From Panicum virgatum (Eukaryota > Streptophyta > Magnoliopsida > Poales > Poaceae), in the NCBI RefSeq assembly GCF_016808335.1, contig NC_053144.1, positions 69,425,400-69,489,399 of the forward strand: a DNA stretch of 64,000 bases, given 5' to 3'. Below the pieces are notes generated by a model that saw only the letters and a program-made list of their open reading frames with translations, ran no database searches and was not told where the DNA came from. The stretch's first letter is position 1, and every line of letters starts with the position of its first letter. Of this stretch, positions 21,622 to 33,484 are shown one piece after another. A program made the translations under genes and the position numbers.

Positions 21622-24600
21622 ATGGCGGCCGCCTCGCTCAAGCTCGCCACCCCCAAACCCCTCGCCCCCGCGCCGCTCCTCCGCGGGCGCGGCGCGGCCC
21701 AGGCGCGTCCCCTCCCCGCGCGCCGCGTCCCGCCGCCCGCCCGCGTCGCCGTGCAGCCCCCCGCCGCGCCGCCCGCCCCGCGCATCGGCTCCTTCGACAA
21801 GGTGCTGGAGGCGCTGATCGGCGGGACCGACTTCTCGGAGGAGGACGCGGAGGCCACGCTGCGGCTGCTGCTGGAGGAGAAGAACGAGGCGCGCATCGCC
21901 GCCTTCCTCGTCCTCCTCAGGGCCAAGGGCGAGACCTACGAAGAGGTCTGTGTGGTTTCTCTGACGGCGCTGCTGTTGCTGATTTCGGTACAGGAATGGG
22001 TTGGATCTCTGCGCACGCCCGGCTGACTTTGCTATCGCCTTGTTTCAGATTGTGGGGCTGGCGAAGGCGATGCTGAGCTGCTGCGTCCGGGTCGACGGGC
22101 TGGACGACGCCGTAGACATTGTCGGGACTGGCGGCGACGGCGCTGACACCGTCAACATCTCCACCGGTTCCACCATCCTCGCCGCCGGCGCCGGCGCCAA
22201 GGTCGCTAAGGTATCGTGTTTTCCGATCTTTTGGGTCATCGAATTCGGGGTGTAGATGCAGGCCGGTGGCGCTGATGCGGTGTTTGTTCGTCGTGCAGCA
22301 AGGGAGCAGGTCGAGCTCGTCGGCGTGCGGCAGCGCCGATGTGCTGGAGGCGCTGGGGGTCAACATCGAGCTTGGGCCCGAGGTGCTGCCACTTATATCT
22401 TCATCAACTTTTTGCTAGTATCTAGCTCCACCATGGCAACTTGTGTTCCGGGGTGGAGTGGAACACAACTACACGAGTGCTAGGTTTTGTATTGTCCTTT
22501 GACTTCTCCATTTCTTAGGGTCCTAGACTCCTAGTACCTATGAACTGGTACATAAGTGACAAGGATAATGAAAAGACAGATAAGTACTTTTCTCTAGAAT
22601 AGTAGAATGTGCTGTGTGATGTTTTCACGATGATGGATATGTAGATTGGGGCCTTTGGATAGGATTTCGTACCACCTGCTTATTAGTGTAAAAGGAAAAG
22701 GAGACACACTTGGAATCTTAGTATACAAACATTGATTTATGTGGATATCGCGCACTGGTAGAATCGTGTGATTCAAGTAGTCACATCCTCAGGCTGATGA
22801 ATTTCTTTCCACATGCCTCTACATTTACAGTTTGAGCTTCACCTAGTCTTAGGTTCAAATGCAATCTCATTGATTATATTTATTCAGAGATGTCCATGCT
22901 GTGGCTTTAGATGTCTGCTCGTTCGATTGTCAGGAGAACTTTCTTGATGTTTTAGTTTTTCAAACTGGCTGCTCATTCCGTTATTTTTCTCCCACTTATG
23001 CCCAATTTGACAACACGACTGACATTTATAGGCCCACTGCTCATGTGTAGTTCATACTTCTTTTTTATAACTTTATATCTATTATGTGAAATGTTTCCTG
23101 AAAGAAGATTCTGTTAATTGAAAATAAGGTTTTCTACTTCTAAATCTCTAATAACACTTCTGCTTGCTTAACTTTTGAACTATACTAGTTTTACTTACTC
23201 TCTAGTCATCAACTACAACATACTCATACATGACTGTCCCTACCATGGATTCTATGATCGAGGGATAGTTTAAATTGATCATGCTCAGTTAATTTGAATC
23301 GGCTATGTTCAGATTCACTGTTTGGGTGTTATATGGTTGCATAGTCAATTGCTCCAACCTTGTGATGCTCATTGCTCTTGAGTGCTTGAATTTATTATTA
23401 TTCTAATATTGTGTTTCCTTATCCCCTATTACTATTCTAATATTGTGCTTGCTGTTCTTGACTTTTCAACCTTCATATACTGTATTTCAATCTTCACGTT
23501 TGCTGCCAGGTGGGGGCTAATATTGTTACTCTTTCGGTCTTTCCTGTTGCAAGGGTATTAAACGGTGTGTCAATGAGGTGGGCGTCGCATTCATGATGTC
23601 TGCAAATTATCATCCTGCAATGAAAATTGTCAGACCTGTGAGGAAGAATCTGAAAATAAAGACAGTGTTCAATATCCTTGGTCCTTTACTGAATCCAGCA
23701 AGGGTGTCTCATGCTGTTATTGGTGTTTACCATGAGAACATAGTAAGTATATATTTGTCTCATCCTTTCTTGTAGCAGTACTATACAAGTTATACAAGCA
23801 AGCATGACATATCTGTTACTGTTCCATTTCCAAAGTGATAACTTAATGTTTGCATGTCCCATGATTATCATCATATAAATAAGATCAAATAAAAGTGGCC
23901 GGAAGCTTCAGTCAGTCCATTAAACTGAGTCTCTTTCAGATGAATGCTCTTTCTCTTTTCTTTCTTTTTTTGGTTAACTCGAATGCTAGCAAATATTACT
24001 GATACTTATTTGGAACACAAATATAACAGCAATTTTCTTCAAAATAGAAGTAATTCACTATTCCATTGACAAGCTCTATATTTTTCCTGTTAATCCATGC
24101 AATGCTCGTTGACCTAAAGCGACGTAATCTTTTTACAATAGGTTACCAAGATGGCTAAGGCTGCACAGAAATTTGGAATGAAGAGAGCATTGGTTGTCCA
24201 TTCAAAGGGTTTGGATGAAATAAGCCCACTAGGTATGCAACTCCTAATGTTTTCACTCTGTTGCTGCCACTGTTTTGCTACAAATGGCTGTGGTTACTCA
24301 GTTACCTTTGTATCTTGTTTTTCAACTTGTATATTGTGTTTTTGACAGAAGATTATTTTTAATTGCTGCAGGTCCTGGATATATCCTTGATGTTACTCCA
24401 GAAAAGATTGAAAAAATGCCCTTCGATCCATGTAAGAGTGTTTCTTACTTTTCTCTCAAAAGCTATAAAAGTATATTTCAATGGGCGTGCTTTTGTACAG
24501 TTTGGGCTGGCCCATTTTAGTGCCTTCTTTTCCATGTTATGATTGCTGAAGTATAGGAGTATATAGTAAGCAAATCAACGAACTAGTGGATGAGGGGAAA

Positions 24601-25287
24601 CAGCGTAACTTTCTTTGATCTAACCTCTTTTCTATATATTACAATCTAGTGGATTTTGGCATTCCTCGCTGCACATTGGAAGATCTGAAAGGAGGTGATC
24701 CAGCATTTAACGCAAAAGTTCTTCAAGATGTTCTTGCTGGTCAAAGAGGGTCGATTGCAGATGCCCTTGTAAGTTAGCCTTAGCTATCTCTTTCCAGTTT
24801 CTGTGCATTATACTTCCTCAAGAATGGCTGCATGTTTCTTGATGGATTCGGTGTTCTATACCCCACATCTTATTTGACAGCTTAGCCAACGCAAATTTGG
24901 TATCTTGATTGTCATTTTATTTTTGTTCAAAACTGTTTGATGACACCCATTGAAGATTAGAAAACTGTTTTAAAATGGTAGAATTGGACTGCGCTTGCGG
25001 TGATCCCCAGATGCCCTTAGATTAATTTTTTGTTTTGTTATGCAGGTTCTGAATGCCGCGGCCTCTCTCCTTGTCAGTGGTAAAGTCAAGAATTTACATG
25101 ACGGTGTTGCACTAGCACAGGAAACACAACGGTCCGGAAAGGCCATTAATACACTTGAGTCTTGGATAAAGATTTCGAACGTAAGTACCTTTTAGCTTCT
25201 AATGGGTTTTCTAAGTATCGTGAGCTAAACATTGAGCTTTGAGCATGACCACCTTTCACATACCCTTTGTTACAGAGTTCCAAGTGA
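21622..25287 (+). CDS. PAT1: Anthranilate phosphoribosyltransferase, chloroplastic (tryptophan synthesis)
   Basis: Nine exons: 21622-21945, 22049-22210, 22299-22382, 23554-23742, 24142-24232, 24372-24431, 24650-24768, 25046-25180, 25276-25287. They join in frame to 391 aa. The last exon encodes only SSK and the stop. The first 55 or so residues are Ala/Pro/Arg-rich and acid-free, a chloroplast transit peptide. The enzyme transfers phosphoribose from PRPP to anthranilate, the second committed step of tryptophan synthesis. Signature elements are the PRPP/metal loop GTGGD (134-138), NIST (144-147), SANYHPAM with KIVRPVR, and [11 protein letters not shown]. Length matches plant enzymes once the transit peptide is counted. 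All exons are intact. A LINE is inserted about 235 bases beyond the stop codon. Confidence 0.95.
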
Positions 25288-25522
25288 CTGAGCAATGTTG
25301 ATTAGCAACAGATGGATTTCTGGAATAAGGCGTGAGGAATGGTGGCAAATAAGGACTCACTAAGTCCATCCGTCATCCGTGTATTATTGGGTTCTTCTTC
25401 TCTCTTTTTGTTCATGATCTGTCGTGTTGCAACCTCATGCCCCCCATCTCAGAGAAACCTTGGGATTTTCACATTAGCTTTGTAAAAACTAACATGCATG
25501 AATGAGTGAACATTTTTCTGGT

Positions 25523-28500
25523 GTGGATGCTACTCCCTCTGTCCCGGATGGAGCGCCTCCCCTCCCCGGCCCCCACGGCCCCGCCTCGCCGGAGTCCCGC
25601 TCGGGTCCGGCAACCACGACCCCAGTACGTTCCTCCCTCTCCCCGGAGGCCACGCCCTTCTACCCTTCCGGCGGCCGCGGCAAGCATCTGCGCTGGAAGG
25701 ATGCTACCCCTTCCGATGGTGAGACCTCTCCCCCCTCCTACCGCGACGCGCTCCTGCGCTCGCCTCCACCAGCCAGGCGCGTGACCTTCGCCTCCGAGTT
25801 GGCTGCGGGCGGTGCCCCGCCCCTTGGCTCGGTCCTCGACCGCTTGGGCCCCGCGCTGGTCATCCTCGCCGGCGCCAGGAGGAGGCTGGACGCTCTGGCC
25901 GCCGCCAGGGAGGGCGCCGCGGCCAGACGCGGTTGCTCCACGGCCTCCCGCTGCGACAGCCTGGTCGGCCCTGTCCCCGTCCCCGCTCCTCCGTTCTCCA
26001 GCGGGAGGCCAGCCCTGAGCCTGCTGTCGACGAGGAGGGCTGGACCAAGGCGCGTGGTCCCCGCTCTCGCCGCCGGCGCTGTCAGCGGTTGGGCCAGCGG
26101 CAGGAGCCGGCTACCTCGTCGAGGCCGCGGACTCCGCCGGAGTTCGCCGGCCGCTGCCTCAATTGTCTCTCCTACTCTCACCTGGTGGCGACCTGTCGTC
26201 TACCGACGCGCTGCTTCAGGTGCCACGGCTTCCGCCATCTTGCGCGCGAGTGCAAGAGGCCGCGCTCTCCCAGGAGCCCTACCGCCTCGGACGGCGGCGG
26301 CGGCGGCCGCCGAATCGTCCGGTCTCGCCGCTCCACCCCTCCCACTCCCCGGGGCGCGGCCGCCCGCGGCAGGACGCCCTCGCCGCCGCCTGTGCCACAT
26401 CCTCACCACCCCGGGAGTGATCGGGGCCAGTTCGGAGTGCCCCCTCGGCCTCCTCTGCAGGACGACGGCGCTGGCCGTGGCGCACGGGACGACCACCACG
26501 TTCGTGTGCTGAGTCGCGGCACTCGCCGTGGCCATGCGACTCGCGCCCGCTCCCGGTCTCGGAGCAGGAACGACCGCCGCTCTGGGGGCAGGGCCGTCCG
26601 GCGCTCTCTTGACGGGCGAACCCTCCGGGGCTACACTCGCTCTCGCACGCGTGTTTCGTCGCCGGGGGCCGGACCCCATCACCCTGTGGGGGCCTCTACG
26701 CACGGCCGCCGGCGTGGTCGGTCCTCGACTCGCTCTGGTCATGATCGTGCTTGGGAGCACCATGGCAAACAGGCGCGTCCTTGCCGCGTGGAACCCCAGG
26801 CCCCTATGGAGGTGGACGCGCCAGCGCCATCTTCGTCAGAGCCTCTTCGTCTCTCGGATGAGGACCTCCCCGCCGGCCACCCGGCGCTCCGGCCGGGTCA
26901 CGAGGTTTGCTTCGTTTCTCGCTGCGACGAGCTGGACGTCGTGGAAGCTCATCTCCGGCTGGCTCTGCTCGCGGTGGCGCCTGACGGGAGCGGCGCCGGT
27001 GTCACCGCTGATGCCATGCGCAGCGCCGTCCTCGGCATCAACGGCATTGATGGCCGGGGCATGGCTGTCAGGAAGTTCTCCCCCGAGCAATTCCTCATCG
27101 TCTTCGCCACTCAGGCCGATCGCGATTGTGCGTTCCGCGCTGGGTGGATCTCCGTCGCTACCTCCAGGTTCCTCCTCCGGCCCTGGACTCGCCTCGTCCG
27201 GGCCGAGGCAGTCTCCTTGCGCTTTCGGGTCTCCGTTGAGATGGAGGGCGTCCCGGCTCATGCAGCGAGTCTGCGCACCGCGCGGAAGATCCTCTCGTCG
27301 TCCTGCTGGATCGAGAGGTTGGCCCCCTCATCGGAGGACAAATCCGACCAATCTGTGCTCAAGCTCACAGCTTGGACAGACAACCCCTGTCGGATTCCAC
27401 GCACCGTCACTCTGCTCATCGCCGAGCACGTGAGGCCGGACACGGAGCTCCAGGTCATCTTCGGCAACCTGCCCCCATCTCTGCGCAGCAAGGAGATGCT
27501 CTCCTACCCTGTCCTCATTCACCTTCGGTCCACCGCCGACTTCCGATCACGCATGCCGTCGACGACAAGTCCCTCGCCGCCTCCCGGCGACGGCGACGGC
27601 GACGGCCATGACGGTAACCCTGATCGGGGCTACGGCGACTGTTGGCGTGGGCCCGCTCCTCCACGGGTTTCCCTGCCAACCCGGCGTGGTTGACGGTTCC
27701 AGTCCTCCTGACGCGGCCACGGCAACGGGGCGGCAGGTGGCCTCCGCACTACCGTCCTCTTCGCCTCTGCCGCCACCACCGCCGTCGTGCGAGCCTCCTC
27801 CACTGTCACCGCCTCTGCCGGTGCTGTTGGCTTCACCGCGATCGCCGTCACCGGTGTTGGTCTCCTCGCCGGCGCCGCCGCGAGTTTCCTCCCCACCACC
27901 ACTGCCGCTAGCTTCGCCGGCCTCGGAGGCCCCCAACACGCCTCCGATGGAATCTCCGCCGATGTCGTGCGCTGACGCGGGCGCTGGGGCCTGCCACGAC
28001 CCACCTGCCCCTACTGACGGGCAGCTGGCTGGCCAGCCTGCAACAACTTCCTTTCCCTTTCTGGAAAGCGGAAGTGTCGGGGGAATCTCTGACTCGCCCT
28101 CGCCTGTGTCCGTGGGTGCTCCACCATCCATCGCCCTACACATCGCCCCGGCGTGCGCGTTGGCGGCGACGATGCCTCCCAGCGGCCAACACGTTGCTTC
28201 CCTTGCCTCGGATCCACCGCTACTTTCCCAGGCGAGTTTGAATTCGAAGCTGACTCCTTGTCGGGTTCTGGCGGCTGCCTTGTCTCCACGTTCCGTTAGG
28301 TTGTACCGGAGGCGGGCCTACAGCAAGGCGCACCCACGCCCCTGCCGCCGGCTCCTCCTCGACCTTGCTACAGGCCCCACGCGTCTCACCCTCGAGCCGC
28401 CTCTACTTGCAACGTGTGGAGCCAACGCCGAGCCGGCCTCTGAGGAGCCAGCTGTGACTAAGCTGGTTATCTGCGAGCTGACGGGCGTGCCTGTCTCTGA

Positions 28501-29115
28501 GGAGTCGGCCCTTGATGTGGCTGTACCTTCTGCTCCGGCCCATGCTGCGTCCGTGCCCCTGCTTGACAACGGCCCAGTTGCGGTTGAGCACACTACCCCC
28601 GACGCAGGCCGCTCGTGCCAACCACCAGCCTCGACACCGGTCCGGCCCACTCCCATCTCTGGCCGCGGCCGTGCCACTCGCAGGCGCTCGACGGCGAATG
28701 GCCCGGATCAGGACCTGGCGGCGGCCACGGCTGCTACCGCGAACTTCATCGCCAGTGTTCGCCGCGCCCTTCAGGCTCCGCTCGCCCAATTGCCAGCATC
28801 GAGGCGTACTTCTTCGGCTGTGTCTCCTGTGAAATCACAGCGACGCAGCAACCGCATCGCCAACCAACCCTTGAACTCGTCGGTGCGACCGTCCAAGCGT
28901 GGCGAGGTTGTGCTCATGCGCAAGCTCGACATCTTGGCCGATGGTGACCCAGTAACCAACGATGCCAAGACGAAACTGGACAAGCTCTTCGACAAGCCGC
29001 TGGAGAAGAAGCAGTTGGACGCCATTCGTGATTGTTCCCAGTGGCCCAGGCGCTCTCGGACGAGGAGCTGTCAACTGCAGCCATGCAGATTGACGTTGAC
29101 GCCGTAGCCGTCTGA
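25523..29115 (+). pseudogene. LINE ORF1: zinc-knuckle RNA-binding (gag-like) protein, frame-broken
   Basis: The reading moves between phases: phase 2 for about 25523-25930, phase 1 to about 27600 (stop 27691-27693), phase 2 again to about 29030, and a last shift near 29033 so that the end reads ALSDEELSTAAMQIDVDAV before the stop. Two CCHC knuckles (C-x2-C-x4-H-x4-C) lie at 26155-26253. Before them is a Pro/Arg-rich region, and after them a DUF4283-like stretch (about 26850-27530). The rest is a Pro/Ala-rich linker and a basic C-terminal tail. ORF1 proteins of plant L1 elements coat the element RNA. At least three frame changes make this copy non-functional. Sequencing errors are a less likely explanation. 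Confidence 0.8.
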
Positions 29116-29151
29116 GCCGCACCTCAGCCGCGCCACAGGTTGCTTAGTTCC

Positions 29152-32100
29152 ATGGATCAGCAGAACTGCAACCTGCTCGTGTGGAACGTCAGGGGGCTAA
29201 ATAGCAGTAGCCGTCGTGACGCTCTGCGCGGGGTCGTGAGGGATGCTAACGCGTCCGTTGTGTGCGTCCAAGAGACTAAACTCAGTGTAATTTCCTCTTT
29301 CATGATCAATGAGATGCTCAGAGCTGGTTTCTCGAGCTTTTCCTACTTACCGGCCGTGGGCGCTAGTGGCGGCGTTCTGATCGCCTGCCGCAGCCCAGAC
29401 TTCTCCTTGTATCAGTTGAGCGTGGGGAAATTCTCTGTCTCCGTGTTGCTGACAGCCAATGACAGCACCGAACCTTGGTGTCTCACAGGTGTGTATGGGC
29501 CACAGCCGGATGCGGACAAAGTTGAGTTCTTAAATGAGCTCCGTTCGATCCAAACTTCAATCTCTTGTCCTTGGATGATTGCCGGCAATTTCAATCTCAT
29601 CCTGGACGCGACCGACAAGAACAATTTGAATCTCAACCGTCGGAATATGGGAAGGTTTCATAGATTCGTCGACGAGATGGAGCTCAAGGATGTGCCTCTC
29701 CATGGGCGCTACTTCACCTGGAGTAGCGAAAGAGAGAATCCAACCCTTGAGAAGCTGGACCGCGTGCTTGTCACCGTGGACTGGGAGCTGCGGTTTTCCT
29801 CTTGTTTCCTGCAGGCTCTTTCCTCTGACATGTCTGATCACTGCCCCCTGCACCTCGCGCTGAACGCAGCTTTCAGTTCCAAGCGCCGGTTCCACTTTGA
29901 GAATTTTTGGCTCAAGATACCGGGTTACTTGGACACGGTTGAGCGTGGTTGGCGTTGCCCAGACAACATCACTGATCCTTTTCAGCGCGTGGATCTGCTC
30001 CTGAAGAACACAGCCAGGGAACTCCAAAGCTGGAGCCAACGACGCATTGGGCAGATCAAGCTGCAGCTTCTTGTAGCCAAGGAGCTGGTCCTCAGGTTCG
30101 ATGGCGCGCAGGATCGGCGACAACTCTCCAGCGAGGAACACCAATTAAGGAAAGAGCTGAAGTGCAAGTGCCTCGGGCTAGCCTCCTTGGAGCGGACTAT
30201 CGCGAGACTGCGCTCCAGAATCACATACCTTCGTGAGGGTGATGCCAACACAAAGCTGTTCCACCTGCAAGCAAGCCACAGAACCAAGAGGAAGTTCATC
30301 GCGAAGCTCGAGGATGATTCCGGATTGGCAACCTCACACGATGAGAAGGCTGACATGCTGTTTCGCCATTTTTCCGGGATTTTAGGTGTGGCTCCACAAC
30401 ATTGTGCCACACTAAATCTTCAGGATTTAGGAATCCAGCCGGCCAATCTCAACCACTTAGAGTACCCCTTCTCCGAGGAGGAGGTTTGGCAGACGATCAA
30501 GTCTCTACCGGCCGACAAGTCGCGGGGGCCTGATGGGTTCACCGCAGAATTCTACAAATCTGCTTGGCCTATCATCAAGACCGACATACTGGCTGCGTTC
30601 GGAGCTTTCTACCTCACCAACAGGACGCAACTGCAGCGGCTGAATGGGGCCCTGATCACTCTTCTGCCAAAGTGCCAAGACCCGAAGCGGCCAAGTGACT
30701 ACCGGCCAATTAGCTTGATCCACAATTTTGCTAAACTGGCCGCCAAGTGCCTGGCCAACATATTGGCACCTGAGCTAGACAATCTGGTGGGGGTTAACCA
30801 GAGTGCTTTCATCAAGAGGCGTTCCATTCATGACAACTTCAAATTTATGGAACAAGCGGCACGATTGCTGCACAGGAAGCGGAAGCCGACCCTTTTGTTG
30901 AAGCTTGACATCTCCAAGGCGTTCGACACCATGTCATGGCCATTCCTGCTGCAGGTTCTGCAATGTTTGGGATTTGGCACACGTTGGAGAGACTGGATCG
31001 CCTCCCTCGTCTCAACTGCTTCGACAAGAGTCATACTAAATGGCGATCCAGGGAGGCTGATTTGCAATGCGTGGGGTTTGCGGCAAGGCGATCCGCTTTC
31101 ACCTTTGCTCTTCATTCTCGTGATGGAGATGCTTCAGCGCCTTTTCATGAAAGCAGCGGCACTTGATGTCCTGGTCCCACCAGCAAATCAGGTCATTCAG
31201 CACCAATGCTCTCTCTATGCTGATGATGTTGTGCTCTTCATCTCCCCAACTGCACAAGATTTGATCACCACGAGGGACGTTCTGGCCTTGTTTGGAGAAG
31301 CATCTGGTCTACACACAAACCTGCAGAAGAGCCTGATCGCTCCCATAGCGTGCAGCGATAGCGACGTTGCACTGGCTGGCAGCCTACTCCCGGCTGGGAT
31401 ATCTAGCTTTCCTATAAGGTATCTCGGTCTCCCTCTCACCATTTGACGGCTGCGCAAATCACACCTGCAGCCCTTAGTGGATCGCGTTGCTGCATACATT
31501 CCGACTTGGAAGGCATCACTGATGAACAAAGCAGGGCGGCTAACTTTGGTGAAGGTCACGATGTCCGCTGCTTGTGTGCACACTCTGATCTCACTCAAGG
31601 TCCCAGATTGGGTTGTCCAGGAAATCGACAAGAGGAGGCGCGGTTTTCTCTGGGCCGGCAAGGAAAAAGCAACTGGAGGTCAGTGCCTGGTTGCTTGGCC
31701 GATTGTCTGTTTGCCGACAGAACTCGGAGGTTTGGGAGTTGTCAACCTCCGGTTTGCTGCCTACGCCCTGCGGCTAAGATGGATTTGGCTCAAACGGACT
31801 GATGCTAACAGACCTTGGAAAAACTTGAGCCTTGACTTCGGTAATGATCCTGAGGTAAAAGCAATGTTCAATGCCTCTATTGACATCGAAATTGGAGATG
31901 GCTGCCTCACTTTGTTCTGGTCAGATCATTGGCTCGGCCAGAACTCACCCTGTCTAATCGCGCCTGGACTTTGCAACCTCGTCAGACCGAGGTTCAGGAA
32001 CTCAAGGACAGTGGCGGATGTGCTAAGCGACAAGCGCTGGATTCAGGACATTACAGGGACCCTCACAGCTCAATCACTTTCTGAGTACCTTATCCTCTGG

Positions 32101-32748
32101 CAAATCGTTGAAGCAGTTGAGCTGAGGGTGGGGGTCGAGGACATCATCAGGTGGAAGTGGACTACAGATGCTGCTTATTCTGCCCGATCAGCTTACCTAG
32201 CGTTTTTCTAAGGCACCATCCACTTTGAGGGAGCAAAGCCGATTTGGAAAACTTGGGCGCCACAGAAGGTGAAATTCTTTATGTGGTTGGCAGTCAGACA
32301 GCGCATCTGGACCTCGGACAGGAGACGCCATCGTGGGCTGACGAGCGATGCAACGTGCCGGCTGTGCGACCAAGAAGATGAGACGGCTGACCATCTGCTC
32401 TGCACCTGCAGCTTTACCCGGCAGGTTTGGCATACCCTGCTCTCGGTTCTTGGGATCCAAAACTCGCCGTCTCCTGCCGGCCTCAACTTTTTGGAGTGGT
32501 GGCTCCTCCTGCGGCAAGGGCTGTCGAAAGAACATAAGAAGGGGCTAGACACTGCTGTAATGCTAGTGTCTTGGATAATTTGGAAAGAGCGCAATGCCAG
32601 GGTCTTTAATGGCACCCAGCAGAGCTTGAGTCAGCTTGTTCAAGGAATTCTCGAAGAGGGAAGCAATTGGATTCGAGCTGGTGCAAGCAAGCTTGCGGGG
32701 GTAGGTTGGCCTCACCAGTTGAGAACGAGTAGCTTTGTTCCTGGCTAG
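29152..32748 (+). pseudogene. LINE ORF2: endonuclease and reverse transcriptase with two in-frame stops
   Basis: One uninterrupted phase of 1199 codons from ATG 29152, broken only by TGA at 31444-31446 and TAA at 32209-32211. The N-terminal endonuclease has WNVRGLN (11-17), VQETK, and SDH (228-230). The usual GDFN motif reads GNFN, with Asn at residue 146. The reverse transcriptase spans about residues 430-770, with LLPKCQDPKRPSDYRPIS, KLDISKAFDTMSW, GLRQGDPLSPLLF and catalytic YADD (689-692). The C-terminal zf-RVT region carries CRLCDQEDETADHLLCTC. The protein nicks DNA and copies the LINE RNA in place (target-primed reverse transcription). Absence of frameshifts suggests relatively recent decay by point mutations. 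Confidence 0.92.
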
Positions 32749-32919
32749 GCTGCTTTTTCATGAGCCTCTCGGTTGTATTGTAATGCCGTATAGTCTTATT
32801 TTTGCTGGTTGAGGTGTGCGTGCGCCCCTTATGGCCCGCGTTGTAAAAAAACTCATTTCTTTTCTTCTTAATGCAATGATACGCAGCTCTCCTGCGTATT
32901 CTCGAAAAAAAAATCTGGT

Positions 32920-33484
32920 ACTCTGGTTTATGTGTGAGCGGTGCTGTTGTGTAGAGAAATTTCCGTCAAGACGAGATTCTAAGGTTTTGATTAGAAGTGC
33001 AGTTCTGCTTGACGGGGGTAGATGAGCATAGGTTAGATGTCGTGATGCTGCATTACATTTGGAAGCGGATTGAACATTTTTTTGAAGGGACGTTTTCTTT
33101 GAAGCGGACTGGACATTTTACAATGACATGGGAAGAAATACCCTTTTGTGCATCATCTGTAAGAAGAACGCTCTACTATTTCCTTGTTTGTAGAATATAT
33201 ATCAAGCACAGTGCTCTGTCTGACAAGGTGCACGCCTGCACAGTATTCGTAATTGGATTCCCCAATTTGTTTTCAGTCGAGCGCTTGGCGGCCTGGGGAA
33301 GGCCAAGTTTCTGTTCTACACGCACAATCCGAAGTGAACACGGCTATACTGGTGCAAGCTAAAGAAATCGTACCAGTATATCACAGACAAAAGCATATGT
33401 ACTTTTTCTTAAAAAAAAGCATATGTACAGAGCTGCAAGCCTGCAACAGAAACAAAAAATACTAAGCAGGCATCGGCCCGCTGC
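32920..33484. other. Sequence between the LINE and the 223-aa gene
   Basis: Mixed-composition DNA with no recognisable coding domain. AAAGCATATGTAC is repeated at about 33391 and 33416 around a T/A-rich piece, a small local duplication. Confidence 0.4.

Larger units (their letters stand above)
25523..32913 (+). mobile_element. Near full-length L1-type LINE retrotransposon (about 7.4 kb)
   Basis: Two coding regions (ORF1, about 25523-29115; ORF2, 29152-32748) are followed by a 3' tail ending GCGTATTCTCG and nine A residues (32905-32913). The sequence after the A run begins TCTGGT, and the same six bases occur at 25517-25522, which may be the remnant target duplication and would set the 5' end. 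That match is short and not secure. Both open regions are damaged (see their entries), so the copy is inactive. It lies in the 3' flank of the anthranilate phosphoribosyltransferase gene, in the same orientation. Confidence 0.9.

Noticed and set aside
26200..28677. Several minus-strand frames across LINE ORF1
   Set aside because: Low-complexity reverse translations of a GC-rich coding region with clear plus-strand zinc knuckles.
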